In this document: positions 19,330 to 29,918 of the stretch, piece by piece
How the letters are laid out: the number at the start of each line of letters is the position of its first letter
How positions within the stretch are numbered: position 1 is the first letter of the stretch
Assembly: GCA_022450865.1 (NCBI GenBank)
Contig: JAKUOQ010000011.1
Location: 1 to 32,236, forward strand
Length of the DNA stretch: 32,236 nucleotides
From: Nitrospinales bacterium
Lineage (GTDB): Bacteria; Nitrospinota; Nitrospinia; Nitrospinales; VA-1
Direction of reading: 5' to 3'
Notes under the pieces: model-generated
Database searches by the model: none
The model's input: the letters and a program-made list of their open reading frames with translations, nothing else
What the model was told of the DNA's origin: nothing
Position numbers and translations under genes: made by a program

Positions 19330-21435
19330 ATGAAACTCACCGACGCGCGGATTCTGGTTTTAATGAAGAAAAAAATCAGCCGTCCTATGAAAATCTCTGA
19401 GCTTTCCAAACACTTCGGGATAACTGATGCAGAGCATCGTGAATTTCGTAACCGAATTAAGGATATGGCGGCCCAAGGGTCATTGGTAAAAATTCGTGGT
19501 GGCCGTTACGGTCTTCCAGACGAAATGAACCTCATCACCGGTACGTTGCATGGGCATCCGAACGGATTTGGCTTCGTCATTCCCGATAAGCATCACGACA
19601 CCAACGATGTATTTATTCACCGTAAAAGCATGAACGAAGCCATGCATCAAGACCATGTTGTGGTGCGAGTAGAATCTGAAAAAGAACCCGGTCGCCCCGA
19701 AGGTCGCGTTATAAAAATTCTTCAGCGCAATACTCCAAATTTAGTCGGTGTCTATGAGACGTTTGGGCGCGACGGCTGGGTCATTCCTACGGAAGATAAA
19801 CATTTTCACGATGTGTTCATACCTGGCAAAAATCGAAAAGACGCCAAGAACGGTCAGATTGTAGATGTGAAAATCGAGACCTACCCCACACGGCACCAAC
19901 CTCCTGTCGGTAAGGTCATAGAAATCCTTGGTAAATCCAATGACCCTGAGGTCGAAGTACAATCCATACTAAGAAAGTTTGGTATACGTCAGGGTTTTCC
20001 ACCAAAAATTATCAAAGAAGCAAAAACAGTGGCAAAAGAAAACCAGCCGAACGATCGCAAAGACTTGACTGATCTTCTTACTTTTACAATAGATGGCGAA
20101 TCGGCAAAAGATTTTGATGATGCGGTTTCACTGGAATCTATGGGCGAAGGCTATCGTCTCGGCGTGCATATTGCTGATGTCAGCCATTTTGTAACAGAAA
20201 ATTCTCATTTAGATGAAGAAGCTTTCGAAAGAGGCACAAGTGTGTATTACGCGGACGGGGTGATCCCAATGCTCCCAGAAATCCTTTCCAATGAGGCTTG
20301 TAGCCTCAAACCAAACGAAGTTCGTCTGACGCTAAGTGTAATTATTGATTTTGACCGTCAAGGCAATGCATTGGCAACACAAATTCACAAATCATTTATC
20401 AAAAGTCGAAGACGGTTCACTTACACAGAGGTTGCTAAACTACTCGAACAAGGCAGCAAAAAGGCAAATGATTCTCCCTTCATGCAAACACTTGCAGACA
20501 TGCACCATCTCAGTCAGACACTTAGAAAAAAAAGGTTCAAACATGGCAGTGTTGATTTTCATGTACCAGAACCGAGTATTCAAATTGAAGAAGGAAAAGT
20601 GAAACAAATAGGTGTGGTTGAGCACAACGCCGCTCACCAATTGATCGAAGAATTCATGCTGGCAACCAATCAAGCCGTTGCTCTTAACTTGTACGAAAAA
20701 GAAATCCCTTGTATTCATCGAATCCATGAACCGCCTGATCCAAACAAACTACTGGAATTTAAAGAATTTATTTCTTCTTTCGGCCTAAGGCTTTCGTCCT
20801 CCGAAAAAATCCGCTCGCAGGACTTAAATGCTCTGTTAAAAAAAATTCAAGGCACCCCAGAAGAAAGGGTGGTCAACACCCTGTTATTGAGGACTATGAA
20901 AAAAGCACATTACTCTCCCTCCGACCCCGGCCACTATTGTCTCGGGTTTGCACATTACGCACATTTCACCTCTCCCATCCGCAGATATCCTGACTTAATC
21001 GTCCACAGAATCGTAAAAAAATATCTGAAGCACAAATGCTCAAAAAAAGAAAAGAAAGTTTTGCAAACTTCATTGTCCGAGATATCTGACCAGTCGACAC
21101 AAATGGAAATTCAGGCTATGTCCATCGAAAGAGAAATAATAAGTCTTCGACGGGCCCAATTCATGGTGGATAAAATAGGCAAGACGTTTTATGGGATTAT
21201 TACGGGAGTTACAGGTTTTGGCTTTTTCGTTGAACTGGAAAACGTTTTTGTAGAAGGGTTGGTAAAAATTTCGAGCATTATGGATGATTATTACCTCTTT
21301 ATAGAAACCGAGCATAAACTAATAGGACAAAAACGCCACCGCGTTTTTCAGATTGGAAACCGTGTCAAAGTTCGTGTTTCCAATGTCGACCTTTCAAGGC
21401 GACAAATCGATTTACAGGTGATGGAGGATGTATAA
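19330..21435 (+). CDS. rnr: Ribonuclease R
   Basis: CSD 'GTLHGHPNGFGFVIPD', RNB 'TFTIDGESAKDFDDAVSLE...YRLGVHIADVSHFV', 'HYAHFTSPIRRYPDLIVHR', C-terminal S1 'GKTFYGIITGVTGFGFFVEL'. Confidence 0.97.
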   Translation: MKLTDARILVLMKKKISRPMKISELSKHFGITDAEHREFRNRIKDMAAQGSLVKIRGGRYGLPDEMNLITGTLHGHPNGFGFVIPDKHHDTNDVFIHRKSMNEAMHQDHVVVRVESEKEPGRPEGRVIKILQRNTPNLVGVYETFGRDGWVIPTEDKHFHDVFIPGKNRKDAKNGQIVDVKIETYPTRHQPPVGKVIEILGKSNDPEVEVQSILRKFGIRQGFPPKIIKEAKTVAKENQPNDRKDLTDLLTFTIDGESAKDFDDAVSLESMGEGYRLGVHIADVSHFVTENSHLDEEAFERGTSVYYADGVIPMLPEILSNEACSLKPNEVRLTLSVIIDFDRQGNALATQIHKSFIKSRRRFTYTEVAKLLEQGSKKANDSPFMQTLADMHHLSQTLRKKRFKHGSVDFHVPEPSIQIEEGKVKQIGVVEHNAAHQLIEEFMLATNQAVALNLYEKEIPCIHRIHEPPDPNKLLEFKEFISSFGLRLSSSEKIRSQDLNALLKKIQGTPEERVVNTLLLRTMKKAHYSPSDPGHYCLGFAHYAHFTSPIRRYPDLIVHRIVKKYLKHKCSKKEKKVLQTSLSEISDQSTQMEIQAMSIEREIISLRRAQFMVDKIGKTFYGIITGVTGFGFFVELENVFVEGLVKISSIMDDYYLFIETEHKLIGQKRHRVFQIGNRVKVRVSNVDLSRRQIDLQVMEDV

Positions 21436-21515
21436 AAACGTTAGCGTCTCGACTCGTGAAAGAATAGTGCGCAAAAGTACCAGAACGGCTGAGAATTTAC
21501 CAATGATTTTACCCT

Positions 21516-21551
21516 GGTTATTATGGCAATAGCGCCGTAAACCTAATAACC
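21516..21551. other. Inverted repeat GGTTATTA...TAATAACC with inner GGC/GCC, between rnr and the Lys-rich ORF
   Basis: 8-bp arms at 21516-21523 and 21544-21551 separated by 20 nt. Confidence 0.5.
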
Positions 21552-21613
21552 ATGCTCCTTGATTAAATAAGCCTCAATATGGTATAAGGTTTGCTTACCT
21601 GAACCCTTTAATA

Positions 21614-21838
21614 ATGGAAAAAACCAACATGGCAACCGTTGAAAAATTGCAGGAACATCTCAAAAAAACTCAGTCCAATCTGGCAGAAGCATCTAAAAAA
21701 GACGACGCTGGCGAAATTCGCAAACTGAAAAAGAAAACAAAACGACTGGCGCGCAAAGCATCTAAAATTACCGCCACTGAAAAAATGGCCGAGCTGAAAA
21801 AGAAAAAGAAAAAAGACCGCAAAACCGCCTCCGAATAA
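21614..21838 (+). CDS. Small, highly basic Lys/Ala-rich coiled-coil hypothetical protein; start may be the internal ATG 'MATVEK'
   Basis: 'MATVEKLQEHLKKTQSNLAEASKKDDAGEIRKLKKKTKRLARKASKITATEKMAELKKKKKKDRKTASE'; same orientation and plausible start. Family not recognised. Confidence 0.6.
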   Translation: MEKTNMATVEKLQEHLKKTQSNLAEASKKDDAGEIRKLKKKTKRLARKASKITATEKMAELKKKKKKDRKTASE

Positions 21839-21959
21839 CCAGCGTGAAGCTGGACCCTATGAGCACAATTGATTAGACTGTCTAGATCTTCTAAGCGCTG
21901 CAAATGCAGTTTTAATTTAAAACGCTTGACTAATTGACTGCGGGGCCTACCCTGCAAAA

Positions 21960-22235
21960 ATGGATATGGATATTGAACATTTAGCCAAACTGGCTCGCTT
22001 GAAACTAACCGATGCTGAAAAAGAACTGTTCTCAAAGCAAATGGGGACCGTCATTAAATATATCGAAAAACTAAGCGAACTGGACACAAAAAACGTAGAA
22101 CCTACCGCGCATGTGTTGGGATTGAACAACGTCTTCCGCGATGACGCAGTAACAAAACCTCTCACCGTCCAGGACCCAATCAACGATTCCCCCGCACATA
22201 GCAAAGGGCATTACGAAGTGCCCAAGATAATTTAA
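21960..22235 (+). CDS. gatC: Asp-tRNA(Asn)/Glu-tRNA(Gln) amidotransferase subunit C
   Basis: '[47 protein letters not shown]' followed directly by gatA. Confidence 0.95.
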   Translation: MDMDIEHLAKLARLKLTDAEKELFSKQMGTVIKYIEKLSELDTKNVEPTAHVLGLNNVFRDDAVTKPLTVQDPINDSPAHSKGHYEVPKII

Positions 22236-22239
22236 GTCC

Positions 22240-23694
22240 ATGCACCGCACGACTATCACGCAGGCGAGAGAACTACTAAATTCAAAAAAATTATCCTCTG
22301 TCCAGTTGACGGAAGCCGTGTTCGCGAGAATCGATGCAGTTGAAGATAAGGTAAAAGCATTCACCCATTTGATGCGAGAGAAAGCCATAGAGCAAGCCAA
22401 AGCCGCTGATGTCAGAATCTCTAAAGGAGAAGAGCAGCCACTGCTCGGTGTGCCTATCGCTTTAAAAGATTTAATCTGTACCCAAGGCAGTCGCACCACC
22501 TGCGCATCAAAAATCCTAGATCAGTTTGTTGCACCCTACAATGCTACGGTTGTAAATAGACTTAACGCAGCAGGTGCGGTGATTGTCGGTAAAACCAATA
22601 TGGATGAGTTCGCAATGGGGTCTTCCAACGAAAACTCATCACATCATACAACGATGAATCCATGGGCACTCGATAGGGTTCCCGGCGGTTCCAGTGGCGG
22701 ATCAGCTGCAGCCGTTGCCGCACACGAATGTATAGCCGCACTGGGAAGTGATACTGGTGGCTCTATCAGACAGCCAGCAGGATTTTGTGGTGTAACAGGA
22801 CTCAAGCCCACCTACGGACGTGTTTCTCGATTCGGACTGGTAGCATTTGCATCCTCTTTGGATCAAATTGGACCCATCACCAAATCCGTTGCCGATGCCG
22901 CAACTTTGATGAACGTGATTGGAGGAAAAGATGGCCAGGACTCCACCTCTGCCGATGTGCCATTACCGGATTTTACGCAAGCTCTAGATCAAGATATTAA
23001 GGGGATGAAACTTGGCATTCCGAAAGAATATTTCACCGGCGGCATGCAACCCGAAGTTGAAAAATCCGTGCAGGAAGGCATCCGCACTTTGGAATCTCTA
23101 GGGATGCAAACGGTGGAAGTTTCTTTGCCGCATCTCGATTATGCGGTTGCGGCTTACTACATAATTGCCTGCGCCGAGGCCAGTACCAACCTGTCACGTT
23201 ACGATGGAGTTAAATACGGCTATCGATCTCCAAAATCCGATAACCTCGTTAACATGTATGAAAATACTCGGGAAGAAGGGTTCGGAGAAGAGGTCAAGCG
23301 CCGCATCATTCTCGGAACCTTTGTACTCAGCTCAGGTTATTACGATGCTTATTATCTAAAAGGTCAGCAGGTCAGAACGTTGATCAAACAGGATTTCGAA
23401 AACGCATTGGAAAAATGCGATGTCATTGCCGCTCCGGTCACTCCCTACCCCGCTTTCAAACTCGGAGAAAAACTAGATGATCCGTTGCAGATGTATCTGG
23501 CAGATATCTATACCATTTCTGCGAACCTGGCAGGCATTCCCGCGATGTCTATTCCCTGTGGTTTTGTGGGTGAAGAAAATCTTCCGATAGGACTGCAACT
23601 GATGGGCAAACATTTCGATGAAGCCAACTTAATTGCAGTCGGTCATAAATTCCAACAAGCCACCGACTTTCATACTCAACAACCCCCGCTTTAA
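22240..23694 (+). CDS. gatA: Asp-tRNA(Asn)/Glu-tRNA(Gln) amidotransferase subunit A
   Basis: Amidase signature '[17 protein letters not shown]...[15 protein letters not shown]...[34 protein letters not shown]'. Confidence 0.98.
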   Translation: MHRTTITQARELLNSKKLSSVQLTEAVFARIDAVEDKVKAFTHLMREKAIEQAKAADVRISKGEEQPLLGVPIALKDLICTQGSRTTCASKILDQFVAPYNATVVNRLNAAGAVIVGKTNMDEFAMGSSNENSSHHTTMNPWALDRVPGGSSGGSAAAVAAHECIAALGSDTGGSIRQPAGFCGVTGLKPTYGRVSRFGLVAFASSLDQIGPITKSVADAATLMNVIGGKDGQDSTSADVPLPDFTQALDQDIKGMKLGIPKEYFTGGMQPEVEKSVQEGIRTLESLGMQTVEVSLPHLDYAVAAYYIIACAEASTNLSRYDGVKYGYRSPKSDNLVNMYENTREEGFGEEVKRRIILGTFVLSSGYYDAYYLKGQQVRTLIKQDFENALEKCDVIAAPVTPYPAFKLGEKLDDPLQMYLADIYTISANLAGIPAMSIPCGFVGEENLPIGLQLMGKHFDEANLIAVGHKFQQATDFHTQQPPL

Positions 23695-23711
23695 TTTATA
23701 GAGCAATTAGT

Positions 23712-24467
23712 TTATAGCTCAATCTTCCAATCTTTTAACTTGTCCAGGGATGCATAGTGAGTGAGATCAAAATGTATGGGGGCAACGGAAATATATTTCT
23801 TAGCGATCATCACACAATCGGCGCCTTCTTCCGTTTCTTCAAAAAGCATTTCTCCGGCTAACCAATAGTAAGTTCTGCCATGCGGGTCTTGCCTGCAGTC
23901 AAACTCTTCTATCACCCGCGATTTCCCCTGTCGAGTAATGGCAACTCCCGCAAACTCCGATTCGGAAACCGCTGGCACATTGATATTCAAAACAACACCC
24001 TCGGGCAAACCTTTTTCAAGTAATTGCGGAATAAATTTTCGAGTGAATTTTGCCGCAGGTTTAAAATCCGGATTTTCATAAGTGTCCAAAGAAACTGCAA
24101 TGCTGGGGACACCCATGATCATCGCTTCGGTGGCCGCAGAAACCGTGCCTGAATATAGTGCACATATACCAAGGTTACCACCCAAATTGATTCCGGATAC
24201 AACCAGTTTTGGAGGTTCTTCTAGCAAAACTGTAATTGCAAGCTTGACACAATCTGCAGGAGTTCCATTGACGGCATAGCCTATAAACTCTCCATCTTCC
24301 TTCACTTTTCTTATTTTGAGAGGTTGGGTCAAAGTAATGGCATGGCCCATAGCACTCTGCTCAGTTTCTGGGGCAACGATCATTACATCGTCTAGAGATA
24401 GGAGTTCTTTACGCAGAACACGCAAACCCTCAGCATTAAATCCATCATCATTACAAAGCAAGATCAT
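23712..24467 (-). CDS. surE: 5'/3'-nucleotidase SurE
   Basis: 'MILLCNDDGFNAEGLRVL', 'VIVAPETEQSAMGHAITL' region, 'VNGTPADCVKLA', 'VSGINLGGNLGICALYSGTVSAATEA'. Confidence 0.96.
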   Translation of the reverse strand: MILLCNDDGFNAEGLRVLRKELLSLDDVMIVAPETEQSAMGHAITLTQPLKIRKVKEDGEFIGYAVNGTPADCVKLAITVLLEEPPKLVVSGINLGGNLGICALYSGTVSAATEAMIMGVPSIAVSLDTYENPDFKPAAKFTRKFIPQLLEKGLPEGVVLNINVPAVSESEFAGVAITRQGKSRVIEEFDCRQDPHGRTYYWLAGEMLFEETEEGADCVMIAKKYISVAPIHFDLTHYASLDKLKDWKIEL

Positions 24468-24483
24468 AAAAAAACTTAAAAAA

Positions 24484-24518
24484 AGAAAAATGGGGCGCTA
24501 CCCATCGGGAACGCCCCA
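24484..24518 (-). terminator. Rho-independent terminator downstream of the peroxiredoxin gene
   Basis: Minus strand: TGGGGCG-TTCCCGATGGGTAG-CGCCCCA followed by TTTTTCTTTT. 7-bp GC-rich stem (24491-24497 and 24512-24518) with a U tract. Confidence 0.88.
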
Positions 24519-24554
24519 CAAAAAAAATATTTTAATCCAGTAATTAACTTAACT

Positions 24555-25142
24555 TTAGTTGTTCTTTTCGAAATATTCTTTCGATCCTTTAGGATCAGCC
24601 TTCATTCCATCAGAACCTTCACTCCAGTTAGCAGGACAAACTTCGCCATTTTTCTCGTGGAATTGAAGAGCATCTACCATTCGCAAGGCCTCGTCAATAT
24701 TTCTACCCAGCGGAAGGTTGTTAATCAATTGATGTTGCACCACGCCATCCTTATCAATAAGAAACAAGCCACGAAACGCAATGCCCGCTTCGTGCATAAC
24801 GCCATAATCGTAAGTGATTTTCTTATTAAGGTCTGCAACGAGGGGATATGCGATATCACCCAGTCCGCCTTCTTTGCGGTCGGTATTTCTCCAAGCCAAA
24901 TGTGAAAAATGACTATCGATAGAAACCCCAAGTACTTCCGTGTTCCTTTTCTTGAATTCATCCATTTTCGTACTGAAGGCAATAATTTCAGTGGGACAAA
25001 CGAATGTAAAATCTAAAGGATAGAAAAATAAAATGACATACTTTCCTTTATATTCAGAAAGTTTGATTTCTTTAAAACTGCCATCAGGCATTACAGCTTG
25101 TGCTGTAAAGTCTGGCGCAGGTTTCGCAACTAATGCAGACAT
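24555..25142 (-). CDS. Typical 2-Cys peroxiredoxin (AhpC/Prx1 type)
   Basis: '[19 protein letters not shown]' peroxidatic Cys motif and 'GEVCPANW' resolving Cys motif. Confidence 0.96.
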   Translation of the reverse strand: MSALVAKPAPDFTAQAVMPDGSFKEIKLSEYKGKYVILFFYPLDFTFVCPTEIIAFSTKMDEFKKRNTEVLGVSIDSHFSHLAWRNTDRKEGGLGDIAYPLVADLNKKITYDYGVMHEAGIAFRGLFLIDKDGVVQHQLINNLPLGRNIDEALRMVDALQFHEKNGEVCPANWSEGSDGMKADPKGSKEYFEKNN

Positions 25143-25329
25143 GTTGAACTCCTAAAATAAAATCATAATATATGGTGGCCTACTCTACCATAGTTTTCCA
25201 GAAGCATTCAATTGCCATAAATCAGCAAAAATAAAGCCCTTTCTTGACACTTCTTAGCCCTCTTCTTACAATGAATCTAGTGCTACACCATTGTTTTCTC
25301 TCAACCTCTATTCGATCGACACTATAATT

Positions 25330-26094
25330 ATGGAAATTTTATTTATGGGTACCGGCACCTCCACAGGTGTTCCTTCCCTATGTTGCACCTGTGAAGTTTG
25401 TCAATCAGAAGATATTAGAAACAAACGCCTTCGGTCATCGATTCTGGTCAGGGAAAATGGCCATTCGATTCTAGTTGATACATCCACAGACCTCAGGCAA
25501 CAATGCCTGCGTTACAATATTCGAAATATTGATACCGTGTTATACACTCATCATCATGCGGACCATGTACACGGCATCGACGAGTTAAGAAGTTTTAATT
25601 TCTTCAACAAAACCGTTATTCCATGTTATGGCAATCAGCATACGCTACAAAATCTGAAAAATAACTTCAGTTATATTTTTGATGTTGCCGAACAGATTGG
25701 TGGTGGGATTCCGCAATTAATCCCCCACACCCTTGAAGACAAGACTTATAAATTTGGAGACATCCCGGTTACCCCGTTGGATATTTGGCACGGGAAATTG
25801 AACATCAATGGATTTCGTTTTCACGACTGTGCTTACATAACAGATTGCAGTGGCATCCCAGAACACACAATGAAAAAGCTTAAAGGATTAAAACTGCTAA
25901 TCCTGAATGCCGTCGGTTTCAAAGACCATGCGACTCACCTTAATCTCAGACAGGCCTTAGAGGTCGGTGAAAGAATTCAAGCAGAACAAACCCTCCTCAC
26001 CCACATTAACCATCAATTCGATTTTGAAAAAGTCTCTCAAGAGCTACCCGAAGGTGTAGAACTCGCCATCGATGGAATGCGAGTGAATTTCTAG
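25330..26094 (+). CDS. MBL-fold metallo-hydrolase (PhnP-like)
   Basis: 'MEILFMGTGTSTGVPSLCCTCEVC', 'VDTSTDLRQQCL', 'TVLYTHHHADHVHGIDELR'. Start at the internal ATG 25330; the track start is 25291. Confidence 0.9.
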   Translation: MEILFMGTGTSTGVPSLCCTCEVCQSEDIRNKRLRSSILVRENGHSILVDTSTDLRQQCLRYNIRNIDTVLYTHHHADHVHGIDELRSFNFFNKTVIPCYGNQHTLQNLKNNFSYIFDVAEQIGGGIPQLIPHTLEDKTYKFGDIPVTPLDIWHGKLNINGFRFHDCAYITDCSGIPEHTMKKLKGLKLLILNAVGFKDHATHLNLRQALEVGERIQAEQTLLTHINHQFDFEKVSQELPEGVELAIDGMRVNF

Positions 26095-26351
26095 CAACCA
26101 TTCATGGGTGCGGATTCAAGTATACCTGTCTCATTAAGTATTCGATTTTATAATTATTTACTTGGTAGAGTATCAAAGTAATTGGAGTTTTACTGACTCA
26201 TTAATCTGGCGGAATTAAGCCATGATAAGTATAATGGTTAGTATATTAAAAATACATAAAAAGAGAATCCAGAGAAATTTAAAAAAGAGTTTCGTAAATT
26301 TGATACTCTTATTAGTCATATACCCCGCCAACCTATTTGTTTGAGGTAATT

Positions 26352-26780
26352 ATGAGCAATTTACAAATTTTTGATATTACTGGAATATTTTTATTAGCCC
26401 TAATAATAGGAGGGATGTTCTTTTTTGCGGCCATCATGACGCCATTGGTGTTTACAAAACTTCCTCCTGAAATCTCAGGACCGTTTATTCGAGAAACGTT
26501 CCCAGTATACAGCCAAGCTATGGCAGGAATGACATTCGCTGCAGTTTTATTCCTATGGAGTTTTCCCGAATCAGTTTATTTAATTTCTGTTGTAATACTC
26601 TTTTTATGGGCATGGTTATGGTTGATGCCCAGAATAAACCGCTATCGAGATGAGCAATTAAAAGGAAATAAAAAAGCTGAGAAAACTTTCAATATTTTAC
26701 ACAGGTTGAGCGTAGGAATTAATCTGGCACAAATGTGGATCATTGGATTTGTTCTTTACAAGGTCCTGACTCAGGCCTGA
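26352..26780 (+). CDS. DUF4149/TMEM205-like membrane protein
   Basis: Four hydrophobic segments; 'GGMFFFAAIMTPLVFTKLPPEISGPFIRETFPVYSQA...RINRYRD' pattern. Start set at MSNLQIF. Confidence 0.75.
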   Translation: MSNLQIFDITGIFLLALIIGGMFFFAAIMTPLVFTKLPPEISGPFIRETFPVYSQAMAGMTFAAVLFLWSFPESVYLISVVILFLWAWLWLMPRINRYRDEQLKGNKKAEKTFNILHRLSVGINLAQMWIIGFVLYKVLTQA

Positions 26781-26964
26781 TTAAACATTAATTTTTAATT
26801 TTTTCGGATCTAATCCTAGTATTTCCTACGAAAAGAAAGTACCGCTTGCGATGAATATGGTTGGAGCGAACACAATAAAATTTGCAAGAATGCGTCTTGA
26901 ATAAATTTTGATTAGGCTTCAAGATAATAAGTGGAAGCCAGGAAAACATTCAGGGATAGCCTGG

Positions 26965-27255
26965 CTAGTCAAAATCAAAATCACGCAAGGGTTTTTCAGA
27001 GGAGCGGTCAACATGTTTAAGGGATTCTTTTAACTTCTCATCGAGAAGCCGACTACGTTCCTTCTCAGTTGCCCTGTTCTTTTTAAAAAGGCTTTCTTGT
27101 TCTTCTTGCTGGCTGCCTAGGTTATTCACCATATCGGACAAAGAAGGCATTGGTTTTTCTTTCTTTTCTTCCCAAATTACTTCACCAGTCTTTTTATCTA
27201 TCTGCAGCTTTGTTTCGCAGCAGGGGCAAACCACTTCCAGTTTCTTGGATCCCAT
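26965..27255 (-). CDS. Small zinc-ribbon hypothetical protein
   Basis: 'LEVVCPCCETKLQIDKKTGEVIW', a single CxxC knuckle plus a charged tail. Confidence 0.65.
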   Translation of the reverse strand: MGSKKLEVVCPCCETKLQIDKKTGEVIWEEKKEKPMPSLSDMVNNLGSQQEEQESLFKKNRATEKERSRLLDEKLKESLKHVDRSSEKPLRDFDFD

Positions 27256-27357
27256 AACCTTCTCGGCCTATTAATGGATTAAAAACTTGCCTCCTTCGCG
27301 GAAGCCGTTAATAATTATATCAGTTTTTTATTTCACAGAAAAACCTCAAAAAAAATC

Positions 27358-28056
27358 GTGAACGGATTCTTTATAACAGGCACGGATACCGGTATTGGAA
27401 AAACAGTGGTAACCGCCTGCCTGACAACATTATTTAAAAGCCAGGACATCGATGTCGGTGTTATGAAACCAATTGAAACTGGTGTGGATCCAGTATGCAG
27501 TTCCTCCGCTAATTCCGACGCAAAATTTCTTATGGAAAGTTCTAGCAGTACCGATGCAGAAGAGGAGGTTTGCCCTTATCGACTCAAAACTCCGGCATCA
27601 CCTTATCAGTCTGCCCAAATCGAAGGTACCCAGATACACCCCTCCACCATTTTAGAAAAATTTAAGGTTTTACAATTGCGTCACAATATGATGATGGTTG
27701 AGGGCATAGGGGGGCTATTGGTTCCGATAACCTACCGGTACTGCGTTGCCGATCTAGCTCTTGAAATAGGATTGCCCCTTATCATAGTAAGCCGCCTTCG
27801 AGTTGGCACCTTGAATCATACTTTGCTAACGATCAACGCGGCACAGCAATATGGGTTAAAAATAAAAGGAATTATATTGAATCAGCATGAAGCCGGTGTC
27901 CTAAACGATGTTGAAATAAAGCAAGGAGAGTTGATTGAAGAATTTTCCGGCATCCCAATTCTAGGCACCTGCCCCTACCTTGAAGATGTTTCCTCAGAAG
28001 GCATAAAAGAGAGTTTGCCTAGTATTCAGCAAGCATTTAAGAATGGAATTTTTTAG
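27358..28056 (+). CDS. bioD: Dethiobiotin synthetase (GTG start)
   Basis: 'GFFITGTDTGIGKTVVTACL', 'MKPIETGV', 'MVEGIGGLLVPI', 'IKGIILNQHE'. First codon is GTG at 27358. Confidence 0.92.
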   Translation: MNGFFITGTDTGIGKTVVTACLTTLFKSQDIDVGVMKPIETGVDPVCSSSANSDAKFLMESSSSTDAEEEVCPYRLKTPASPYQSAQIEGTQIHPSTILEKFKVLQLRHNMMMVEGIGGLLVPITYRYCVADLALEIGLPLIIVSRLRVGTLNHTLLTINAAQQYGLKIKGIILNQHEAGVLNDVEIKQGELIEEFSGIPILGTCPYLEDVSSEGIKESLPSIQQAFKNGIF

Positions 28057-28091
28057 CTAAATGATCCTAACTTATTTCAGACCTAGGCTGA

Positions 28092-28790
28092 TCAAGATTT
28101 AAACTCGTAGCCTTTTTCCCGGTGGGTAATGATGTATCGCGGCGATTGTGGTTTCTTCTCAAAATACTTCCTTAGGCGAGCAACAAAATTGTCTACAGTA
28201 CGTGTTTCTGTTTGCGGATCATATCCCCACACTTTTTCCAAAAGCTCTTCACGCCTAACGATATTATCTTTTTGCGAAACCAATAAACGCATCAACAATG
28301 CTTCTTTTGCAGTCAAATAAAACTCACCCGAACTGCCCTTGGCTCTGCCGTTAACAAAATTGATCCACATATCACCAAAATGAAATACCTCCTGATCATG
28401 AACCGGTTCTTTATACCATTCCCATCTACGCAGGATGCCTTTGACCCTGAGTAGTAGTTCTGGCAAATGAAAAGGTTTGGTTAAATAATCGTCAGCCCCG
28501 GCTTCAAGACCCAATTCCCGATCCTCGTCGGAAGATTTCGCGGACAGCATTAATATAGGAAATCGTATGTCTGTATTGCGCACTCGCTTGGCAACTTCAA
28601 TGCCGTTTAGCTTAGGCAACATGATATCGAGAATCATTAAATCAAAGGCTTGCTCACCTAGCAATTCAATGGCTGATTCGCCATTGTCCACCAGGGACAC
28701 GATATAGCCTTCGCGTTCCAGATTAAACTGAAGCCCTTTCGCAAGATGCGATTCGTCTTCTACTACCAATATTTTTTTTGCATCAATCAT
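28092..28790 (-). CDS. OmpR-family DNA-binding response regulator
   Basis: Receiver 'ILVVEDESHLAKGLQFNL...LMILDIMLPKLNGIEV...LSAKSSDEDRELGLEAGADDYLTKPF' plus a winged-helix C-terminus 'LTAKEALLMRLL...VDNFVARLRKYFE'. Confidence 0.95.
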   Translation of the reverse strand: MIDAKKILVVEDESHLAKGLQFNLEREGYIVSLVDNGESAIELLGEQAFDLMILDIMLPKLNGIEVAKRVRNTDIRFPILMLSAKSSDEDRELGLEAGADDYLTKPFHLPELLLRVKGILRRWEWYKEPVHDQEVFHFGDMWINFVNGRAKGSSGEFYLTAKEALLMRLLVSQKDNIVRREELLEKVWGYDPQTETRTVDNFVARLRKYFEKKPQSPRYIITHREKGYEFKS

Positions 28791-28817
28791 TAAATTTTAT
28801 TTTTTGAAATACCTTAA

Positions 28818-29801
28818 TCAAACAGTCAGACCACGGCTTATTGGAAGAGATACGGTAAATACAGATCCCTGTCCACGCCCTGGACTCATAACCTTGAGTC
28901 TACCTTTATGATTTTTTACAATCTCATGGGAGATAAACAATCCTAATCCCGCGCCCTCTATATTTTGAGTATCTTTATTTTGCACTCTGTAAAACTTTTT
29001 AAAAACTTTTTTCATATCCTTTTTTTCAAACCCAATACCCTTATCCATAAAATCTATATCCCAAAACCTTCCTGTCCTATGTAAATGGATTTTAAGTGAA
29101 GAACCCGCAGGAGAATAACGCAAAGCATTACCAATAAGATTATTAAAAACCATTTGCAGAGCCTTTTTATCCAAAATTAATACTGGAGAAGCTTCCAATT
29201 GTAATTTCACTTCGCATTTCTTTTCTTCGAACTGTCGTTTGTGATCATTTACCACCTCAGATAAGAATTGCCCAAGATCTAATTTTTGGGTCTGCAGTTC
29301 CATACTTTTTGGGTCGGCTTTACTAGATTGCAGAATGTTTTCTATCAATCCGGAAAGACGGGCCGTGTCTGATAACATCGTCTCGATAAAATCTTTACTG
29401 TCATCCTTAGAAACATCTTGATACTTCAAGGTCTCAAGATAAAGCTGGATAGATGCAAGAGGAGATTTTAATTCATGCGATACACTGGCAACAAAATTAC
29501 TTTGCATCTGGTTCAAACGGTTTTGTTTATTCCAATAGACAAAAATAACATAAACACCAGAAAGAATAAGCAGCATAAGGAAGCAGCCTTCAAACAAAAT
29601 CAACCATTCTACTTCAGCCGTAAATAAATCGGGACGAAGTTCTTGGGCAAATTCTTTTATAGAAAGGTTATTTTCAAGGTACCAGTTTATCCAAACGGCC
29701 ATGAGAACGATCCAAGCAATCTGCACCCCAATAAAAACCATGATGGGGTGGAACAATGCCCTCAACTTATTCATCCCACGACTCCATAATATTTGCACCA
29801 A
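28818..29801 (-). CDS. Membrane sensor histidine kinase
   Basis: Two TM segments, H-box 'ASVSHELKSPLASIQLYLETL', N-box 'MVFNNLIGNALRYSPAG', 'GAGLGLFISHEIV'. Start may be the internal MNKLRALF. Confidence 0.93.
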   Translation of the reverse strand: MVQILWSRGMNKLRALFHPIMVFIGVQIAWIVLMAVWINWYLENNLSIKEFAQELRPDLFTAEVEWLILFEGCFLMLLILSGVYVIFVYWNKQNRLNQMQSNFVASVSHELKSPLASIQLYLETLKYQDVSKDDSKDFIETMLSDTARLSGLIENILQSSKADPKSMELQTQKLDLGQFLSEVVNDHKRQFEEKKCEVKLQLEASPVLILDKKALQMVFNNLIGNALRYSPAGSSLKIHLHRTGRFWDIDFMDKGIGFEKKDMKKVFKKFYRVQNKDTQNIEGAGLGLFISHEIVKNHKGRLKVMSPGRGQGSVFTVSLPISRGLTV

Positions 29802-29918
29802 TCAGTTCCCATATTCTCCCTTTTTCACCAATGCCTGAGACCAAAAGAGAAGTCCGATTAGCCATTCAATTCAGACTCATGACGATGGACAATATTACAT
29901 AAGTTTTACACAGGAGTT

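Noticed and set aside
21670-22204. Minus-strand ORFs 21670-22035 and 21947-22204
   Set aside because: Antisense of the Lys-rich ORF and gatC; poly-Phe run is the reverse complement of the poly-Lys codons.
22071-22499. 142-aa minus-strand ORF
   Set aside because: Antisense to the well-supported gatC/gatA; no recognisable domain.
26936-26966. AGCCAGG...CCTGGCT hairpin at the 3' end of the zinc-ribbon ORF as a terminator
   Set aside because: Overlaps the stop codon and has no U run on the minus strand; insufficient support.
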